Assembly: GCF_018141525.1 (NCBI RefSeq) | Contig: NZ_CP064655.1 | Coordinates: 3,070,501 to 3,134,500, forward strand | Origin: Miltoncostaea marina | GTDB lineage: Bacteria; Actinomycetota; Thermoleophilia; Miltoncostaeales; Miltoncostaeaceae | Direction of reading: 5' to 3' | DNA: 64,000 bases | Shown: positions 16,235 to 26,017 of the stretch, in pieces | How positions within the stretch are numbered: position 1 is the first letter of the stretch | How the letters are laid out: each line of letters opens with the position of its first letter | Program-made: the position numbers and the translations under genes | The notes under the pieces: generated by a model | Told to the model about the DNA's origin: nothing | Database searches by the model: none | Seen by the model: only the letters and a program-made list of their open reading frames with translations

Positions 16235-17137
16235 TCAGGAGGGATCGCCACCGCCATGGGGCGCGGGCGGATCGTGGACGAACGCCACCACGTAGGCGCC
16301 CGGCCCGGCGTGGGTGCCGACCGTCGGCCCCACCTCGGCGACGAGCTCCGTGACCGCCAGCGGGCGCACGCCCGCGACGAGCGCCTCCAGCTCCGGCACG
16401 ACCTCCGGCCGGCGCGAGTGGCCGTAGGCGACGCGCAGCGGCCGGTCGTCGCGCGAGTTCTCGGCCACGAACCGCTCGATCGCCGGCAGCACCCGGTGGG
16501 CGCCCCGCACCCGCGAGTGCGGCGCCACCTCGCCGTCGAGGATCTGCAGGATCGGGCGCACCCGCAGCAGCGACCCGGCCACCGCCTGGGCGCGCCCGAT
16601 GCGCCCGCCGCGCAGCAGGAACTCGAGCGTCTCGAGGGTGAAGACCGCCCGGTGGGCGGCCGACAGCGCGGCGACGTGCGCCGCCGCCTCGCCCGCCGTG
16701 CAGCCGCGCTCCAGCAGCGCCTGCAGCCGCAGGGCGATCAGCCCGAGCGCCACCGTCACCGACCCGCTCTCGAGCACGAGGGTGCGCGCCGGGTCGACCG
16801 CCTCGGCGGCGGCCCGGGCGCGCTCGACCGTGCCCGACATGCGCCCCGACAGCGGCAGCACCACGGCGCTGTCGTGGTCCTCCAGGGCCCGGCGCATGAC
16901 GTCCTCGAGCACCCCGGGCGAGGGCTGGGCCGTGGTCGGCAGGCGCCCGGCGCGGGCGAGGCGCTCGTAGAAGGCGGCGGCGTCGATGTCGACGCCGTCG
17001 GCGAACGCCCGGTCGCCGAAGATCACCGGGATCGGCACCACGCGCCAGTTGGCCGGCCGGCGCTCCGGCGGCACGTCGCACGAGGAGTCGACCACCAGCG
17101 CGGTGCGGCCCGCGTCGAGCGGGCGGCCGGGGTCCAT
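16235..17137 (-). CDS. DegV-family fatty-acid-binding protein (FakB-like)
   Basis: A 300-residue DegV-family protein. It has the N-terminal TALVVDSSCDVP strand-turn, TTAQPSP at 68-74 and LSGRMSGT at 96-103, which in FakB contact the fatty-acid carboxylate. The second domain follows. FakB proteins present bound fatty acids to the kinase FakA, yielding acyl-phosphate for phospholipid synthesis. The ATG overlaps the stop of the upstream DAK2 gene by one base (TGATG), strong support for a FakA-FakB operon with translational coupling. In FakB the segment GRIGRAQAVAGSLLRVRPIL is also characteristic. Confidence 0.88.
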   Translation of the reverse strand: MDPGRPLDAGRTALVVDSSCDVPPERRPANWRVVPIPVIFGDRAFADGVDIDAAAFYERLARAGRLPTTAQPSPGVLEDVMRRALEDHDSAVVLPLSGRMSGTVERARAAAEAVDPARTLVLESGSVTVALGLIALRLQALLERGCTAGEAAAHVAALSAAHRAVFTLETLEFLLRGGRIGRAQAVAGSLLRVRPILQILDGEVAPHSRVRGAHRVLPAIERFVAENSRDDRPLRVAYGHSRRPEVVPELEALVAGVRPLAVTELVAEVGPTVGTHAGPGAYVVAFVHDPPAPHGGGDPS

Positions 17138-18642
17138 CACTCCACCCCCACCCAGAGCGCCGGCGCCGCCTGGCCGCCGGCGTGGGCCTCGACCTCCACG
17201 CCGGCGCCGGCGGCCGCGCGCACCCAGCCCTCCACCACGGCCGGGTCGACCGCCGGGGCCGCCCCGACGAGCACGGTGACGAGGGCGTCGCCGCCCGGCG
17301 CGACCAGCGGCGCCAGCGCCCGGGCCAGCGCCTCGCGCAGCGCGCCCGGGTCGTCGCCGTCGACGGCGGCGACCGCCACGGCGCCGGCCGCGGCGCGCAT
17401 CCGCTCGGCCGCCTCCGCGGCCGACGCCGCCGGGTCGAGCTCGACCAGGGCGCTCAGCATCGCGGGCGGCCCGCTGACCGCCACCACCTCGACGCCCGGG
17501 TGCCCCTCGGCGGCCTCGCGGGCGTCGGCGGCGTCGGCCCCGCACGCGAGCACGACCACCTCCAGCCCGTCCAGCGCGCCGATGGCCGCGGCGATCGGGG
17601 CGGGGTCGCCTGCCGGCGCGAGCGGGGTGGCGCCGAGGCCCTCGGTCAGGGCCCGCAGGCCGTCGCCGCCCGCCACCGCCAGCGCCGCGCAGCGCGCCGC
17701 CGGGTGGGCGCGGCGGGCGATGCGCGCCGCCCGCTCGGCCTCCTGGCGGCGCATGTCGTCCCAGCGCACGCCGTCGACCGCCCCCCAGGCGGCCGCGGCG
17801 GCCGCCGCGCGCTCGGGCGCGTCGGTGTGCACGTGCACCTTCGCCCGGCGGGCGTCGCCCATCACCAGCAGGCTGTCGCCGAGCGGCAGCAGGGCGGCCT
17901 CGAGGGCGGGCAGGTCGATCGCCTCGCCCTCCACGAGGAAGGTGGTGCAGTAGCGGAAGCGCGAGGGCGGGTGGTCGGTCGCCGGGGCGCGCGGAGCGGC
18001 CGCCGGCGGCGCGGCCGGCGGCTCGCGCCCGGCGAGCGCGGCGGCGAGGCCCTCGAGCAGGATCGCCACGCCGAGGCCGCCCGCGTCGACCACGCCCGCC
18101 TCGCGCAGGGCCGGGAGCATGCCGGTGGTGGCCGCGACCGCGTCGCGCGCGCCGGCCAGGGCGGCCTCGAGCGCCCCGAGCGGCCCGCCTCCGGAGGCGT
18201 CGGCGGCCGCCTCGGCGGCGGCGCGCGCGACCGTCAGCATCGTGCCCTCCACCGGGGCGCGCACCGCGCCGTAGGCCGCATCGCTCGCGGCGCGCAGCGC
18301 CTCCGCCACGGCCGCCCCGCCGGGCGGCCCCGTCGCGGCGGCCATCGCCTCGGCGGCGCCGCGCACGAGCTGGGAGAGGATCATGCCGCTGTTGCCGCGC
18401 GCGCCCATGAGGGCCGCCCGGGCGATCGCGTCCCAGCGCTCGGCCGACGGCATTCCCGCCGTGGCGCGCGCGGCCTCCTCGACGGCCGCGGCCGTCATCA
18501 GCATGTTGGTGCCGGTGTCGCCGTCGGCGACCGGGAAGACGTTGAGGTCGTCCAGCTCGCCGGCCCTCGCCGCGAGCGCGGCGCGGGCGGCGGCGATGCA
18601 GCGCGTGACTCGCTCGTCCGGGAGCGCGGCCGTGCCCGTCAT
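17137..18642 (-). CDS. fakA: DAK2-domain fatty acid kinase subunit (FakA/YloV-like)
   Basis: A 501-residue protein with an N-terminal DhaL/DAK2 kinase domain. The nucleotide/metal signature LNVFPVADGDTGTNM spans residues 33-47 (Asp40, Asp42), followed by GARGNSGMILSQ (about 90-101). A linker with Ala/Pro and a C-terminal FakA-type domain follow; it ends with LWVGVE. FakA phosphorylates FakB-bound fatty acids. It is coupled to the downstream DegV gene by a one-base overlap. A TAGGGT element sits 9 bases before the ATG, indicating a very short leader. Confidence 0.9.
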   Translation of the reverse strand: MTGTAALPDERVTRCIAAARAALAARAGELDDLNVFPVADGDTGTNMLMTAAAVEEAARATAGMPSAERWDAIARAALMGARGNSGMILSQLVRGAAEAMAAATGPPGGAAVAEALRAASDAAYGAVRAPVEGTMLTVARAAAEAAADASGGGPLGALEAALAGARDAVAATTGMLPALREAGVVDAGGLGVAILLEGLAAALAGREPPAAPPAAAPRAPATDHPPSRFRYCTTFLVEGEAIDLPALEAALLPLGDSLLVMGDARRAKVHVHTDAPERAAAAAAAWGAVDGVRWDDMRRQEAERAARIARRAHPAARCAALAVAGGDGLRALTEGLGATPLAPAGDPAPIAAAIGALDGLEVVVLACGADAADAREAAEGHPGVEVVAVSGPPAMLSALVELDPAASAAEAAERMRAAAGAVAVAAVDGDDPGALREALARALAPLVAPGGDALVTVLVGAAPAVDPAVVEGWVRAAAGAGVEVEAHAGGQAAPALWVGVE

Positions 18643-18669
18643 GGTGTGCCGACCCTACCCCGGAACCGG

Positions 18670-19707
18670 TCAGAACAACGTCAGCTGGCGCTCCGCGCTG
18701 AGCCCCGAGACGCCGACGCCCATCAGGCGCAGCGGCCCGGCGCGCTCGGCCAGCGCGCGGGCGAGCAGGGCCCGCGCGGCCGTGCGGATGACCGACGGGT
18801 CGTCGGTGGCCGCGCGCACGGTCTGGCCGCGGGTGACCGTGCTGAAGTCGGCGTAGCGCAGCTTGAGCGTCACCGTGCGGGCGGCGCGCTCGCGGCGCAC
18901 CAGCGACTCGGCCACCCGGTCGGCGAGCTCGGCCACGATGCCCTCCATCTCGGCCGGCTCGCGGACGTCGCGGGGGAAGGTGCGCTCGGACGAGATCGAC
19001 ACCCGCTCGGCGGGCACCGGCTCGACCGGCCGCGGGTCGACGCCGCGCGCCCGCCGGCGGAGCTCCTCGCCGTGGCGGCCGGGCAGCAGCGCCGCCGTCG
19101 CGGCCTCGTCGAGCGCCGCCAGCTCGCCCACCGTCGCGACGCCCGCGGCGCCCAGCCGCTCCTCGGTGCGCGGGCCCACGCCGGGCAGCGCCCGCACCGG
19201 CAGCGGGGCCAGGAAGGCGGCCTCCTCGCCGGGCGCCACCACCGTCACCCCGCCCGGCTTGTCGCGGTCGGAGGCGACCTTCGCGACCACCTTGCACGTC
19301 GCCACGCCGAGCGAGCACGACAGGCGCACGCGCTCGGCCACCGCCCGCCGCACGGCGTCGGCCGCCTCGGCCGCCCCCGCGTCGGGCAGCTCGAGGTAGC
19401 CCTCGTCGAGCCCCAGCACCTCCACCGCGGGCGACAGCTCGCGCACGAGGTCCCAGACCCGCCCGGACCACTCGCGGTAGTGGGCGATGTCGGGGCGCAC
19501 GAACACCACGTGCGGGCAGCGGCGCAGCGCCTCGGCTGCGCTCATCGCCGAGCGGATGCCGAACCGGCGCGCCGCGTAGTTGGCCGTCGCGACCACCCCG
19601 CGCCCGTGCGGGTCGCCGCCCACCACCACCGGCCGCCCGCGCAGCTCGGGCCGCCGGTGCATCTCCACGGCCGCGAAGAACGCGTCGATGTCGAGGTGCG
19701 CGATCAC
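18670..19707 (-). CDS. dinB: DNA polymerase IV
   Basis: A 345-residue Y-family translesion polymerase. The palm has HLDIDAFFAAVE with Asp6 and Asp8 and GLDEGYLEL with Asp101-Glu102; the usual Ala before Tyr is Gly103. The thumb has helix-hairpin-helix-like LPGVGPRTEERLGAAG. The little-finger domain follows. The last five residues, QLTLF, are a beta-clamp-binding motif. It copies across damaged template and contributes to mutagenesis. The GTG start gives VIAHLDIDAF directly. It is divergent from addB, with 68 bases between starts; no SOS box is evident to me there. Confidence 0.96.
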   Translation of the reverse strand: MIAHLDIDAFFAAVEMHRRPELRGRPVVVGGDPHGRGVVATANYAARRFGIRSAMSAAEALRRCPHVVFVRPDIAHYREWSGRVWDLVRELSPAVEVLGLDEGYLELPDAGAAEAADAVRRAVAERVRLSCSLGVATCKVVAKVASDRDKPGGVTVVAPGEEAAFLAPLPVRALPGVGPRTEERLGAAGVATVGELAALDEAATAALLPGRHGEELRRRARGVDPRPVEPVPAERVSISSERTFPRDVREPAEMEGIVAELADRVAESLVRRERAARTVTLKLRYADFSTVTRGQTVRAATDDPSVIRTAARALLARALAERAGPLRLMGVGVSGLSAERQLTLF

Positions 19708-19763
19708 GGCCGGGTCGGGTCCGAGCGTACCCGGGCGCGCCGGACGGCGTCCGCCCCCGGGGC

Positions 19764-19769
19764 TACCGT
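19764..19769 (+). promoter_or_regulatory. TACCGT -10-like element before addB
   Basis: TACCGT ends 6 bases before the addB GTG at 19776. With a start site about 6-7 bases downstream of a -10 box, the message would be leaderless. No -35 element is obvious. No Shine-Dalgarno sequence is present. Confidence 0.5.
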
Positions 19770-19775
19770 GGGCGG

Positions 19776-22733
19776 GTGAGCACGACCGCCCCGTCGCGGG
19801 AGGCCATGCTCGACGCGATCGCCGCCGGACGCCGCGCGGACCCGCTCGCGCCGGTCACGGTCATCTCGCCGTCCCACCTCGCGGCCCTCCAGATGCGCCG
19901 GGCCCTCGCCGAGCGCGGGCCGTACGCGGCCGTGCGCTTCGAGACGCTGCCGCGCCTGGCCGAGCTGCTCGGCGCCGGCCGCCTGGCGGCCGAGGGCCGC
20001 CGCCCGCTGGCGCGGCCGATCGGCGACCACCTGGCGGAGCGGGTGGGCGAGGAGGCCCGCGGGCCGCTGGCGCCGATCCGCGAGCTGCCCGGCTTCGGCC
20101 GGGCCCTGCGGCGCCTGTTCGCCCGGCTGCGGCGCGGCGGCCTCGTGGGCGGCGAGCGGCCGCCGGAGGGGGTCGGCGAGCACCTCGCCGAGGTGATGCG
20201 GCTCTACGGCCGCTGGCGGGAGGCGATCGCCGCCTTCTACGACGAGGACGACCTGCTCGACGCGGCGGCCGACGCCGTCCGGGACGACCCCGCGGCCGCC
20301 GCGGAGCTCGGGGCCGTCCACCTCGTGCCCACCGGCCCCTTCTCCGCCGCGGGATGCCGGCTCGTGGAGGCGATCGCGGCGGCCCGCGGGCCCGTCACCC
20401 GGGTCGCCGAGCCGGAGGCCGGCGACGATGTGCGCATCCTCCTCGCCCCCGACCGCGCGAGCGAGGTGCGCGCGGCGGTGCGCGAGGTCGTGGTGGCGCT
20501 CGAGGAGGGGGTGCCGCTGCACGAGATCGCCCTGCTGCACGGCGCCGACGACGGCTACGCCCGGCCGCTGCGCGAGGCGATGGAGGCCGCCGCCGTGCCG
20601 GCCGTCGCCATGCCCGGCCTGCCGCTGGTGGAGACGCCGGCGGGGCGCGGCGTGCTCGCCCTGCTCGAGGTCGCGCTCGATGACCTGTCGCGCACCGCGT
20701 TCATCGACGCGCTCAGCGTCGCGCCCGTGCGGCGCGAGCTGCCGGCGCGCGCCGGGACGGTCCCGCTGCGCATCGGCCGCTGGGACCGGCACTCGCGGGC
20801 CGCCGGGATCACCCACGGCATCGCCCGCTGGCGCGAGGGCGTGCGGGCGCTCAACGAGGAGCGCCGGGCGCAGCTCGACGCCGGCCGCCGCGACGGGGCG
20901 CAGAAGGGCTGGCTCGAGGACGAGATCGCGGAGGCCGACGAGCTGCTGGCCGTGGTGGAGACCCTCTGGGCGCGCCTCGTGGAGCTGCACGAGCCGTCGC
21001 CCGCGGCCGAGTTCCTGCGCCGCCTGCGGCGGCTCGTGTCGGAGTACCTCGACACCTCGGCCCCCGGGATGCCGGAGGTGCTGGCCGAGGTCGAGCGCCT
21101 CGGCACCATCGACGCGGTCGGCGGGACCTTCACGCTGGCGCGCTTCCACCGGGCCCTGCGGGTCAACCTCGAGGCGGCCGCGGTGCGGGAGGGACGGTCC
21201 GGCGAGGGCGTGCTGGTCGCCGACCACCGCCGCGCCGCGGGGCTGCGCTTCACGCGCGTGGTGCTCTGCGGCGCGGTCGAGGGGCTCCTGCCGGCCGGCC
21301 CGGGCGCCGACACGCTCGTGCCCGACGCGGCCTGGGCGCGCCTGCGGGCGGCGGGCCACCCGCTCGTCGAGGACGCCGCCCTGCGGGTGGAGCGGCGGCG
21401 CGCGGCGGCCGAGCGGGCCGTCGCATGCGGCGCCTCGGCGGTGCTGACCTGCCCGCTCTACGACGACGGCGGGGCGCGCGACCACTACCCCTCGCCGGTG
21501 GCGCTCGCCGCCGCCCGCCGGCGCGACCCCCGCATCGCGACCGCCACCGAGCTGCGGGGGCACCCCGGCGCGAGCTGGCTGATCCGCCCGCCGTCGCCGC
21601 TCGCGGCCCACCTGGCCGGTCCGGCGCTCGACCGCTGGGAGGTCGGCCTGCGCGCCGCCGTGCGGCGCGTGGCGTCCGGTTCGCGGGCCCCCGGCGGGGA
21701 TCCGCTCGCGCGCCCGCTCGCCATGCTGCGCGCGCGCCGGGGCGCCGCGCTCAGCGAGTGGGACGGCAACCTGGCCGCGCTCGCGGGCGCGGACTGGCTG
21801 CGCGTGCCGGAGGTGGTCTCGCCCACCCGGCTGGAGCACTACGGCGCGTGCGGCTTCCGCTTCCTCATGGCCACGCTGCTGCGCCTGCGCGTGCCGGAGG
21901 AGCCGTCCGACGACGAGACCATCGACCCCGTCACGCGCGGGAACCTCATGCACGCGACGCTCGAGGACTTCTTCCGCGAGCAGCAGGCCGCCGGCCGGCC
22001 GGGCGTGGGTGAGGCGTGGACCGCCGCCGACGAGGCGCGTGCCCAGGCGATCCTCACCGGCCGCCTCGCGGAGGCGCGGGCCCGCGGACGGGCCGGGCTC
22101 GCCGTCTTCTCGCGCCAGGACGAGCGCACGCTGCGGGCGGAGCTGCGCCGCTTCCTCGCCGAGGACACCCGCTTCCGCCGCGCGACCGGCGCGGTGCCCC
22201 ACCGCTTCGAGCACCCGATGGACGCGGTCGGCCCGGGCGGGCAGCGCTTCCGGGGGTTCATCGACCGCATCGATCGCGACCCGGCCACCGGGCGGCAGTG
22301 GATCATCGACTACAAGACCGGCCGGCCCATCGAGATCGGCGACGACGACCCGTTCGACGAGGGCAGGCGCCTGCAGCTGCCCGTCTACCTGCTCGCCGCC
22401 GACGGCGCACCCGCCTCGGCGCTCTACTGGTTCATCTCGGAGCGCGGCGACTTCGGGATGGCCGTCTACGCGCCCGACGCCGACCGGGAGGCGCGCTTCG
22501 CGGCCACCCTCGCCGCGGTGGCCGGCGGCGTCGCCGCCGGCGCCTTCCCCGCGGTGCCCGGCGAGTTCGACGAGCACTGGGGGGAGTTCGACAACTGCCG
22601 CCACTGCGACTTCACCCGCATCTGCCCGCGCGCGCGGGGGGACGACTTCGCGCGCAAGGCGGCCCACGACGGCGTGCGGCCGTGGCACGGGGTGCGGACG
22701 GCGGCCACGGCGGCGGAGGCCCCGGCGCCGTGA
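19776..22733 (+). CDS. addB: AddB-type helicase/nuclease subunit (PD-(D/E)XK family)
   Basis: A 985-residue protein. The N-terminal two thirds resemble an inactivated UvrD-like helicase (no Walker A Lys; VISPSHLAALQMRRAL in its place). The C-terminal RecB-like nuclease (about 715-935) has GNLMHATLEDFF, FRGFIDRIDR and the catalytic DYKTG (Asp845, Lys847). Cys692, Cys941, Cys944 and Cys950 make the CxxCx5C iron-sulfur arrangement of AddB. With AddA it processes double-strand breaks for RecA loading. Its stop overlaps the AddA start (GTGA). addB-addA order matches the usual operon. Confidence 0.92.
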   Translation: MSTTAPSREAMLDAIAAGRRADPLAPVTVISPSHLAALQMRRALAERGPYAAVRFETLPRLAELLGAGRLAAEGRRPLARPIGDHLAERVGEEARGPLAPIRELPGFGRALRRLFARLRRGGLVGGERPPEGVGEHLAEVMRLYGRWREAIAAFYDEDDLLDAAADAVRDDPAAAAELGAVHLVPTGPFSAAGCRLVEAIAAARGPVTRVAEPEAGDDVRILLAPDRASEVRAAVREVVVALEEGVPLHEIALLHGADDGYARPLREAMEAAAVPAVAMPGLPLVETPAGRGVLALLEVALDDLSRTAFIDALSVAPVRRELPARAGTVPLRIGRWDRHSRAAGITHGIARWREGVRALNEERRAQLDAGRRDGAQKGWLEDEIAEADELLAVVETLWARLVELHEPSPAAEFLRRLRRLVSEYLDTSAPGMPEVLAEVERLGTIDAVGGTFTLARFHRALRVNLEAAAVREGRSGEGVLVADHRRAAGLRFTRVVLCGAVEGLLPAGPGADTLVPDAAWARLRAAGHPLVEDAALRVERRRAAAERAVACGASAVLTCPLYDDGGARDHYPSPVALAAARRRDPRIATATELRGHPGASWLIRPPSPLAAHLAGPALDRWEVGLRAAVRRVASGSRAPGGDPLARPLAMLRARRGAALSEWDGNLAALAGADWLRVPEVVSPTRLEHYGACGFRFLMATLLRLRVPEEPSDDETIDPVTRGNLMHATLEDFFREQQAAGRPGVGEAWTAADEARAQAILTGRLAEARARGRAGLAVFSRQDERTLRAELRRFLAEDTRFRRATGAVPHRFEHPMDAVGPGGQRFRGFIDRIDRDPATGRQWIIDYKTGRPIEIGDDDPFDEGRRLQLPVYLLAADGAPASALYWFISERGDFGMAVYAPDADREARFAATLAAVAGGVAAGAFPAVPGEFDEHWGEFDNCRHCDFTRICPRARGDDFARKAAHDGVRPWHGVRTAATAAEAPAP

Positions 22734-25700
22734 GCGCCCCGAGCCCGGACGCGGCGGCCCGGCGGGCGATCGCCGAGCAGCTCGACGCCACGATGCTGGT
22801 GGAGGCCGGCGCCGGCACCGGCAAGACGCGGGCGCTGGTCGACCGCGTCGTCGCCCTCGTCGCCCGCGGCACGCCGATCGACCGGATCGCGGCGATCACG
22901 TTCACCGAGCGCGCGGCGGCCGAGCTGCGCGAGCGGGTGCGCGCCGGGCTGGACGCCCGGATCACCGCGGCGGCCGACGACCCGCGGGCCGCCGCCCGCT
23001 GCGCGCAGGCGCGCGACGGGCTCGACCGCGCGCAGCTCTCCACGATCCACGCCTTCGGTCAGGCGCTGCTGCGGGCGCTCGCGGCCGAGGCGGGCATCGA
23101 CCCGGACATGACCGTGCTCGACGCGCTCGCCGCCGAGCGGCGATTCGACGAGCGCTGGCGGGCGGCACTCGAGGACCTGGACCCCGACGGCCCCGACGGC
23201 GCGGCGATCGACCTCGCGCTGCGCAGGGGCCTCACCATCGACGGGCTGCGGACGCTGGCCGCGCGGCTCGCCGATCGCGAGGACGTGGCCGCGGCCGTCG
23301 TGGCCGCCCCTCCCGCGGCACCCCCGCCGCCCTGGGGGGCGATCGAGCGGCTGATCGGCGCGGTGGCCGCGATCGACTGCTCCGGCGTCGCCGACGAGGA
23401 CGCCTGCGTCGTGCACGTCCACGCGCTGCTCGACGCGCTGGAGGGGCTGCGCGGGGCGGAGGGCTGGGAGCGCGACGCGCTGCTCGCGTCCGCCGCCGCG
23501 CTCGGCGCCAGGAGGCTGGGCCGCACCGGGACCGCCGGCGCATGGGGCGGCAAGCCGCGCCTCGACGCCGCGAGGAGCGTCGCGCTCGAGGCCGGCGCAG
23601 AGCTCGGGCGGCTGCTCGAGGCGGCGCGCACCGAGGCCCTGTGCGGCGTGCTGCCCTGGCTGGCCCGCACGATCCTCGCCGACGCCGGGCGGCGGCGTCG
23701 CGACGGCACGCTCGTGTTCGGGGACCTCATCCTCTGGACGCGCGAGCTGCTGCGCCGGCCGGACGCGCGCGCCGCGCTGCGCGAGCGCTACGACGTCCTG
23801 CTCATCGACGAGTTCCAGGACACGGACCCCTGGCAGATCGACATCGCCGAGGCGTTCGCCCGCGGGCCCGGCGGCGACCTGGAGCCCGGGCGGCTGTTCC
23901 TGGTCGGCGACCCCAAGCAGTCGATCTACCGCTTCCGCCGCGCCGACATGGCGGCCTACGCCGACGAGCGGCGTCGCGTGCGGGAGGGCGGCGGCCTCCT
24001 CCCGGCGCTCACGGAGAACCGGCGCTCGCGCTCGGTGATCGTCGACTGGGTCAACGCGGTCGTGGGGCGGGTGATCGAGGAGACCGGCGACCCGGCCCTG
24101 CAGCCGCCGTACGTGCCGATCGCCGCCGAGCGCGACGTCGAGCTGACCGGACCGGGCGTCGTGTGCATGGGCGGCCCGACCGACGCGCGGGCCTGGGAGA
24201 TCCGCATGGCCGAGGCGACCGAGGTGGCCGCCGCCTGCCGCGCGGCCATCGACGAGGGCTGGCAGGTGCAGGACCGCGACGCCGGGCCACGGCCGGCGGA
24301 GCTGCGCGACATCGCGGTGCTGATCCCGGCGCGCACCGGCCTCAGCACGCTCGAGCGCGCCCTGCGGGCCGCGGGGGTCCCGTTCCGGGTGGAGGGCGGC
24401 AGCCTGGTCTACCGCACCCAGGAGCTGCGCGACCTCATCAACTGCCTGACGGCGATCGACGACCCGAGCGATGAGGTCGCGGTGGTCGGCGCGCTCCGCG
24501 GCGTCGCGTTCGCCTGCTCGGACGTCGAGCTCGCCGAGCACCGGCGCGCCGGCCTGCGCTTCAACTACCTCGCCCCCGCGATCGACGACGCGGCCGGGCC
24601 CGTCGCCGAGGCCCTCCGCTGCCTGCGCGCCCACCACCGGCGGCGGCACGACACCTCGCTCGCGACGCTCGTCGAGCGCTTCGTCGCCGAGCGGCGCATG
24701 GTCGAGGTGGGCCTCGTCGACGGGCGCAGCCGCGACGCCTACCGGCGCGCCCGCTTCGTGGTCGAGCAGGCGCGGGCGTTCGAGGCCGACCGGCCGAAGG
24801 GCCTGCGGGCCTTCGTCCTCTGGCTGGAGGAGCGGACCACCGGGCCGATCCTCGAACGCGACGGCTCCGGGCTCGACGACGACGAGGACGCCGTCCGCGT
24901 CCTCACGATCCACGCCTCGAAGGGGCTCGAGTTCCCCATCGTGATCGTCGCCGGCATCGGCACCAGCCCGCCCTACGCCGCCCCGCCCACCGTGGCGCTC
25001 GACGCGGCCGGCGAGCTCGTCGCCACCATCGGATCGAAGTCCCGCGGCATGCGCCTGTCCGTCGGCGACGTCGCCGGGGCGGAGGCGCGCGAGGCCGACC
25101 ACCAGCACGCCGAGGGCGCGCGCCTGCTCTACGTGGCCGCGACCCGCGCCCGGGACCACCTCGTGGTGTCGCTGCACCACCACCACAGCCGCGCCCGCAG
25201 GAGCGGCGCCTGCCGGCTGATCGCCGCCGGCGCCCTGGACCACGCGCCCGCGTGGGCGCCCCCCGCTGCGCCGGCGCCGGACGTCACGCCGCTTGGCGAC
25301 CTCCCCGTCGAGGGCGCCGACGCGTCGCCCGAGGAGCACGACGCGGCGCGGGCCGCGCTCGTCGCGGCGGCCCGGACCGTGCGCTACACCAGCGCCACGG
25401 GGATGGCCGCCGCCGCCCGGGCCGCCGAGGAGGCGCCCCCCGACGAGGAGCGCGGCTCGGAGAACGGCGACGAGCCGTGGTCGCGCGGCCGCGGGGGCTC
25501 GCGCGTGGGGCGCGCCGTGCACGCGTCGCTGCAGAGCCTGGCGCTCGCGGCGGGGCCGGACGAGGTCGACGCCGTCGCGGCGGCGCAGGCGGTCGCCGAG
25601 GCCGTGCCCGATCGGGCCGCAGAGGTGGCGGGGCTGGTGCGGTCGGCGCTGCTGTCGGACGCCGCCATGCGGGCCCGCGCCGCCGCGGGCACCCTGCGCG

Positions 25701-26008
25701 AGGTGCCCTTCGCCCTGCGCCGCGGCGACGCGGTGGTGGAGGGCTTCATCGACCTCGTCGTCCCCACCGCGGCGGGCCTGGAGATCGTCGACTGGAAGAC
25801 CGACGACGTGGCCCCCGGCGACGTGGCCGACCGGCTGGCCGGCTACCGGCTGCAGGCCGGGCTCTACGCCCTGGGCCTGGCCGAGGCCACCGGGATGCCG
25901 GTGGCCCGCATCACCTACGTCTTCCTGCGCGCCGGCGTGGAGGTGTCGCCCGGCGACCCGGTCGCGCTGGCACGCGCCGCCGCCGACCGGGTGGCCGCCC
26001 CCGCGTAG
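22730..26008 (+). CDS. addA: AddA-type UvrD/RecB helicase-nuclease
   Basis: A 1092-residue superfamily 1A helicase with C-terminal nuclease. Motifs in order: Walker A GAGTGKT (27-33), Walker B IDEFQDTDPWQ (Asp360-Glu361), GDPKQSIYRFRRAD (about 390-403), TIHASKGLEFPIV (about 725), VAATRARDHL (about 801), and the nuclease GFIDLVV with IVDWKTD (Asp1021, Lys1023). It is the motor and one nuclease of the break-resection complex. The GTG at 22730 overlaps the addB stop by four bases; a long extension of the frame upstream is antisense to nothing real and only runs through addB. Confidence 0.94.
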   Translation: MSAPSPDAAARRAIAEQLDATMLVEAGAGTGKTRALVDRVVALVARGTPIDRIAAITFTERAAAELRERVRAGLDARITAAADDPRAAARCAQARDGLDRAQLSTIHAFGQALLRALAAEAGIDPDMTVLDALAAERRFDERWRAALEDLDPDGPDGAAIDLALRRGLTIDGLRTLAARLADREDVAAAVVAAPPAAPPPPWGAIERLIGAVAAIDCSGVADEDACVVHVHALLDALEGLRGAEGWERDALLASAAALGARRLGRTGTAGAWGGKPRLDAARSVALEAGAELGRLLEAARTEALCGVLPWLARTILADAGRRRRDGTLVFGDLILWTRELLRRPDARAALRERYDVLLIDEFQDTDPWQIDIAEAFARGPGGDLEPGRLFLVGDPKQSIYRFRRADMAAYADERRRVREGGGLLPALTENRRSRSVIVDWVNAVVGRVIEETGDPALQPPYVPIAAERDVELTGPGVVCMGGPTDARAWEIRMAEATEVAAACRAAIDEGWQVQDRDAGPRPAELRDIAVLIPARTGLSTLERALRAAGVPFRVEGGSLVYRTQELRDLINCLTAIDDPSDEVAVVGALRGVAFACSDVELAEHRRAGLRFNYLAPAIDDAAGPVAEALRCLRAHHRRRHDTSLATLVERFVAERRMVEVGLVDGRSRDAYRRARFVVEQARAFEADRPKGLRAFVLWLEERTTGPILERDGSGLDDDEDAVRVLTIHASKGLEFPIVIVAGIGTSPPYAAPPTVALDAAGELVATIGSKSRGMRLSVGDVAGAEAREADHQHAEGARLLYVAATRARDHLVVSLHHHHSRARRSGACRLIAAGALDHAPAWAPPAAPAPDVTPLGDLPVEGADASPEEHDAARAALVAAARTVRYTSATGMAAAARAAEEAPPDEERGSENGDEPWSRGRGGSRVGRAVHASLQSLALAAGPDEVDAVAAAQAVAEAVPDRAAEVAGLVRSALLSDAAMRARAAAGTLREVPFALRRGDAVVEGFIDLVVPTAAGLEIVDWKTDDVAPGDVADRLAGYRLQAGLYALGLAEATGMPVARITYVFLRAGVEVSPGDPVALARAAADRVAAPA

Positions 26009-26011
26009 GGT
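26006..26011 (+). promoter_or_regulatory. TAGGGT element before the zinc-ribbon gene
   Basis: TAGGGT begins with the addA stop codon and ends 6 bases before the ATG at 26018. It would give a leaderless message if used. Confidence 0.45.
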
Positions 26012-26017
26012 GCGCGG

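Noticed and set aside
19708-19775. SOS (LexA) box between dinB and addB
   Set aside because: No sequence resembling the actinobacterial LexA palindrome was found in the gap.
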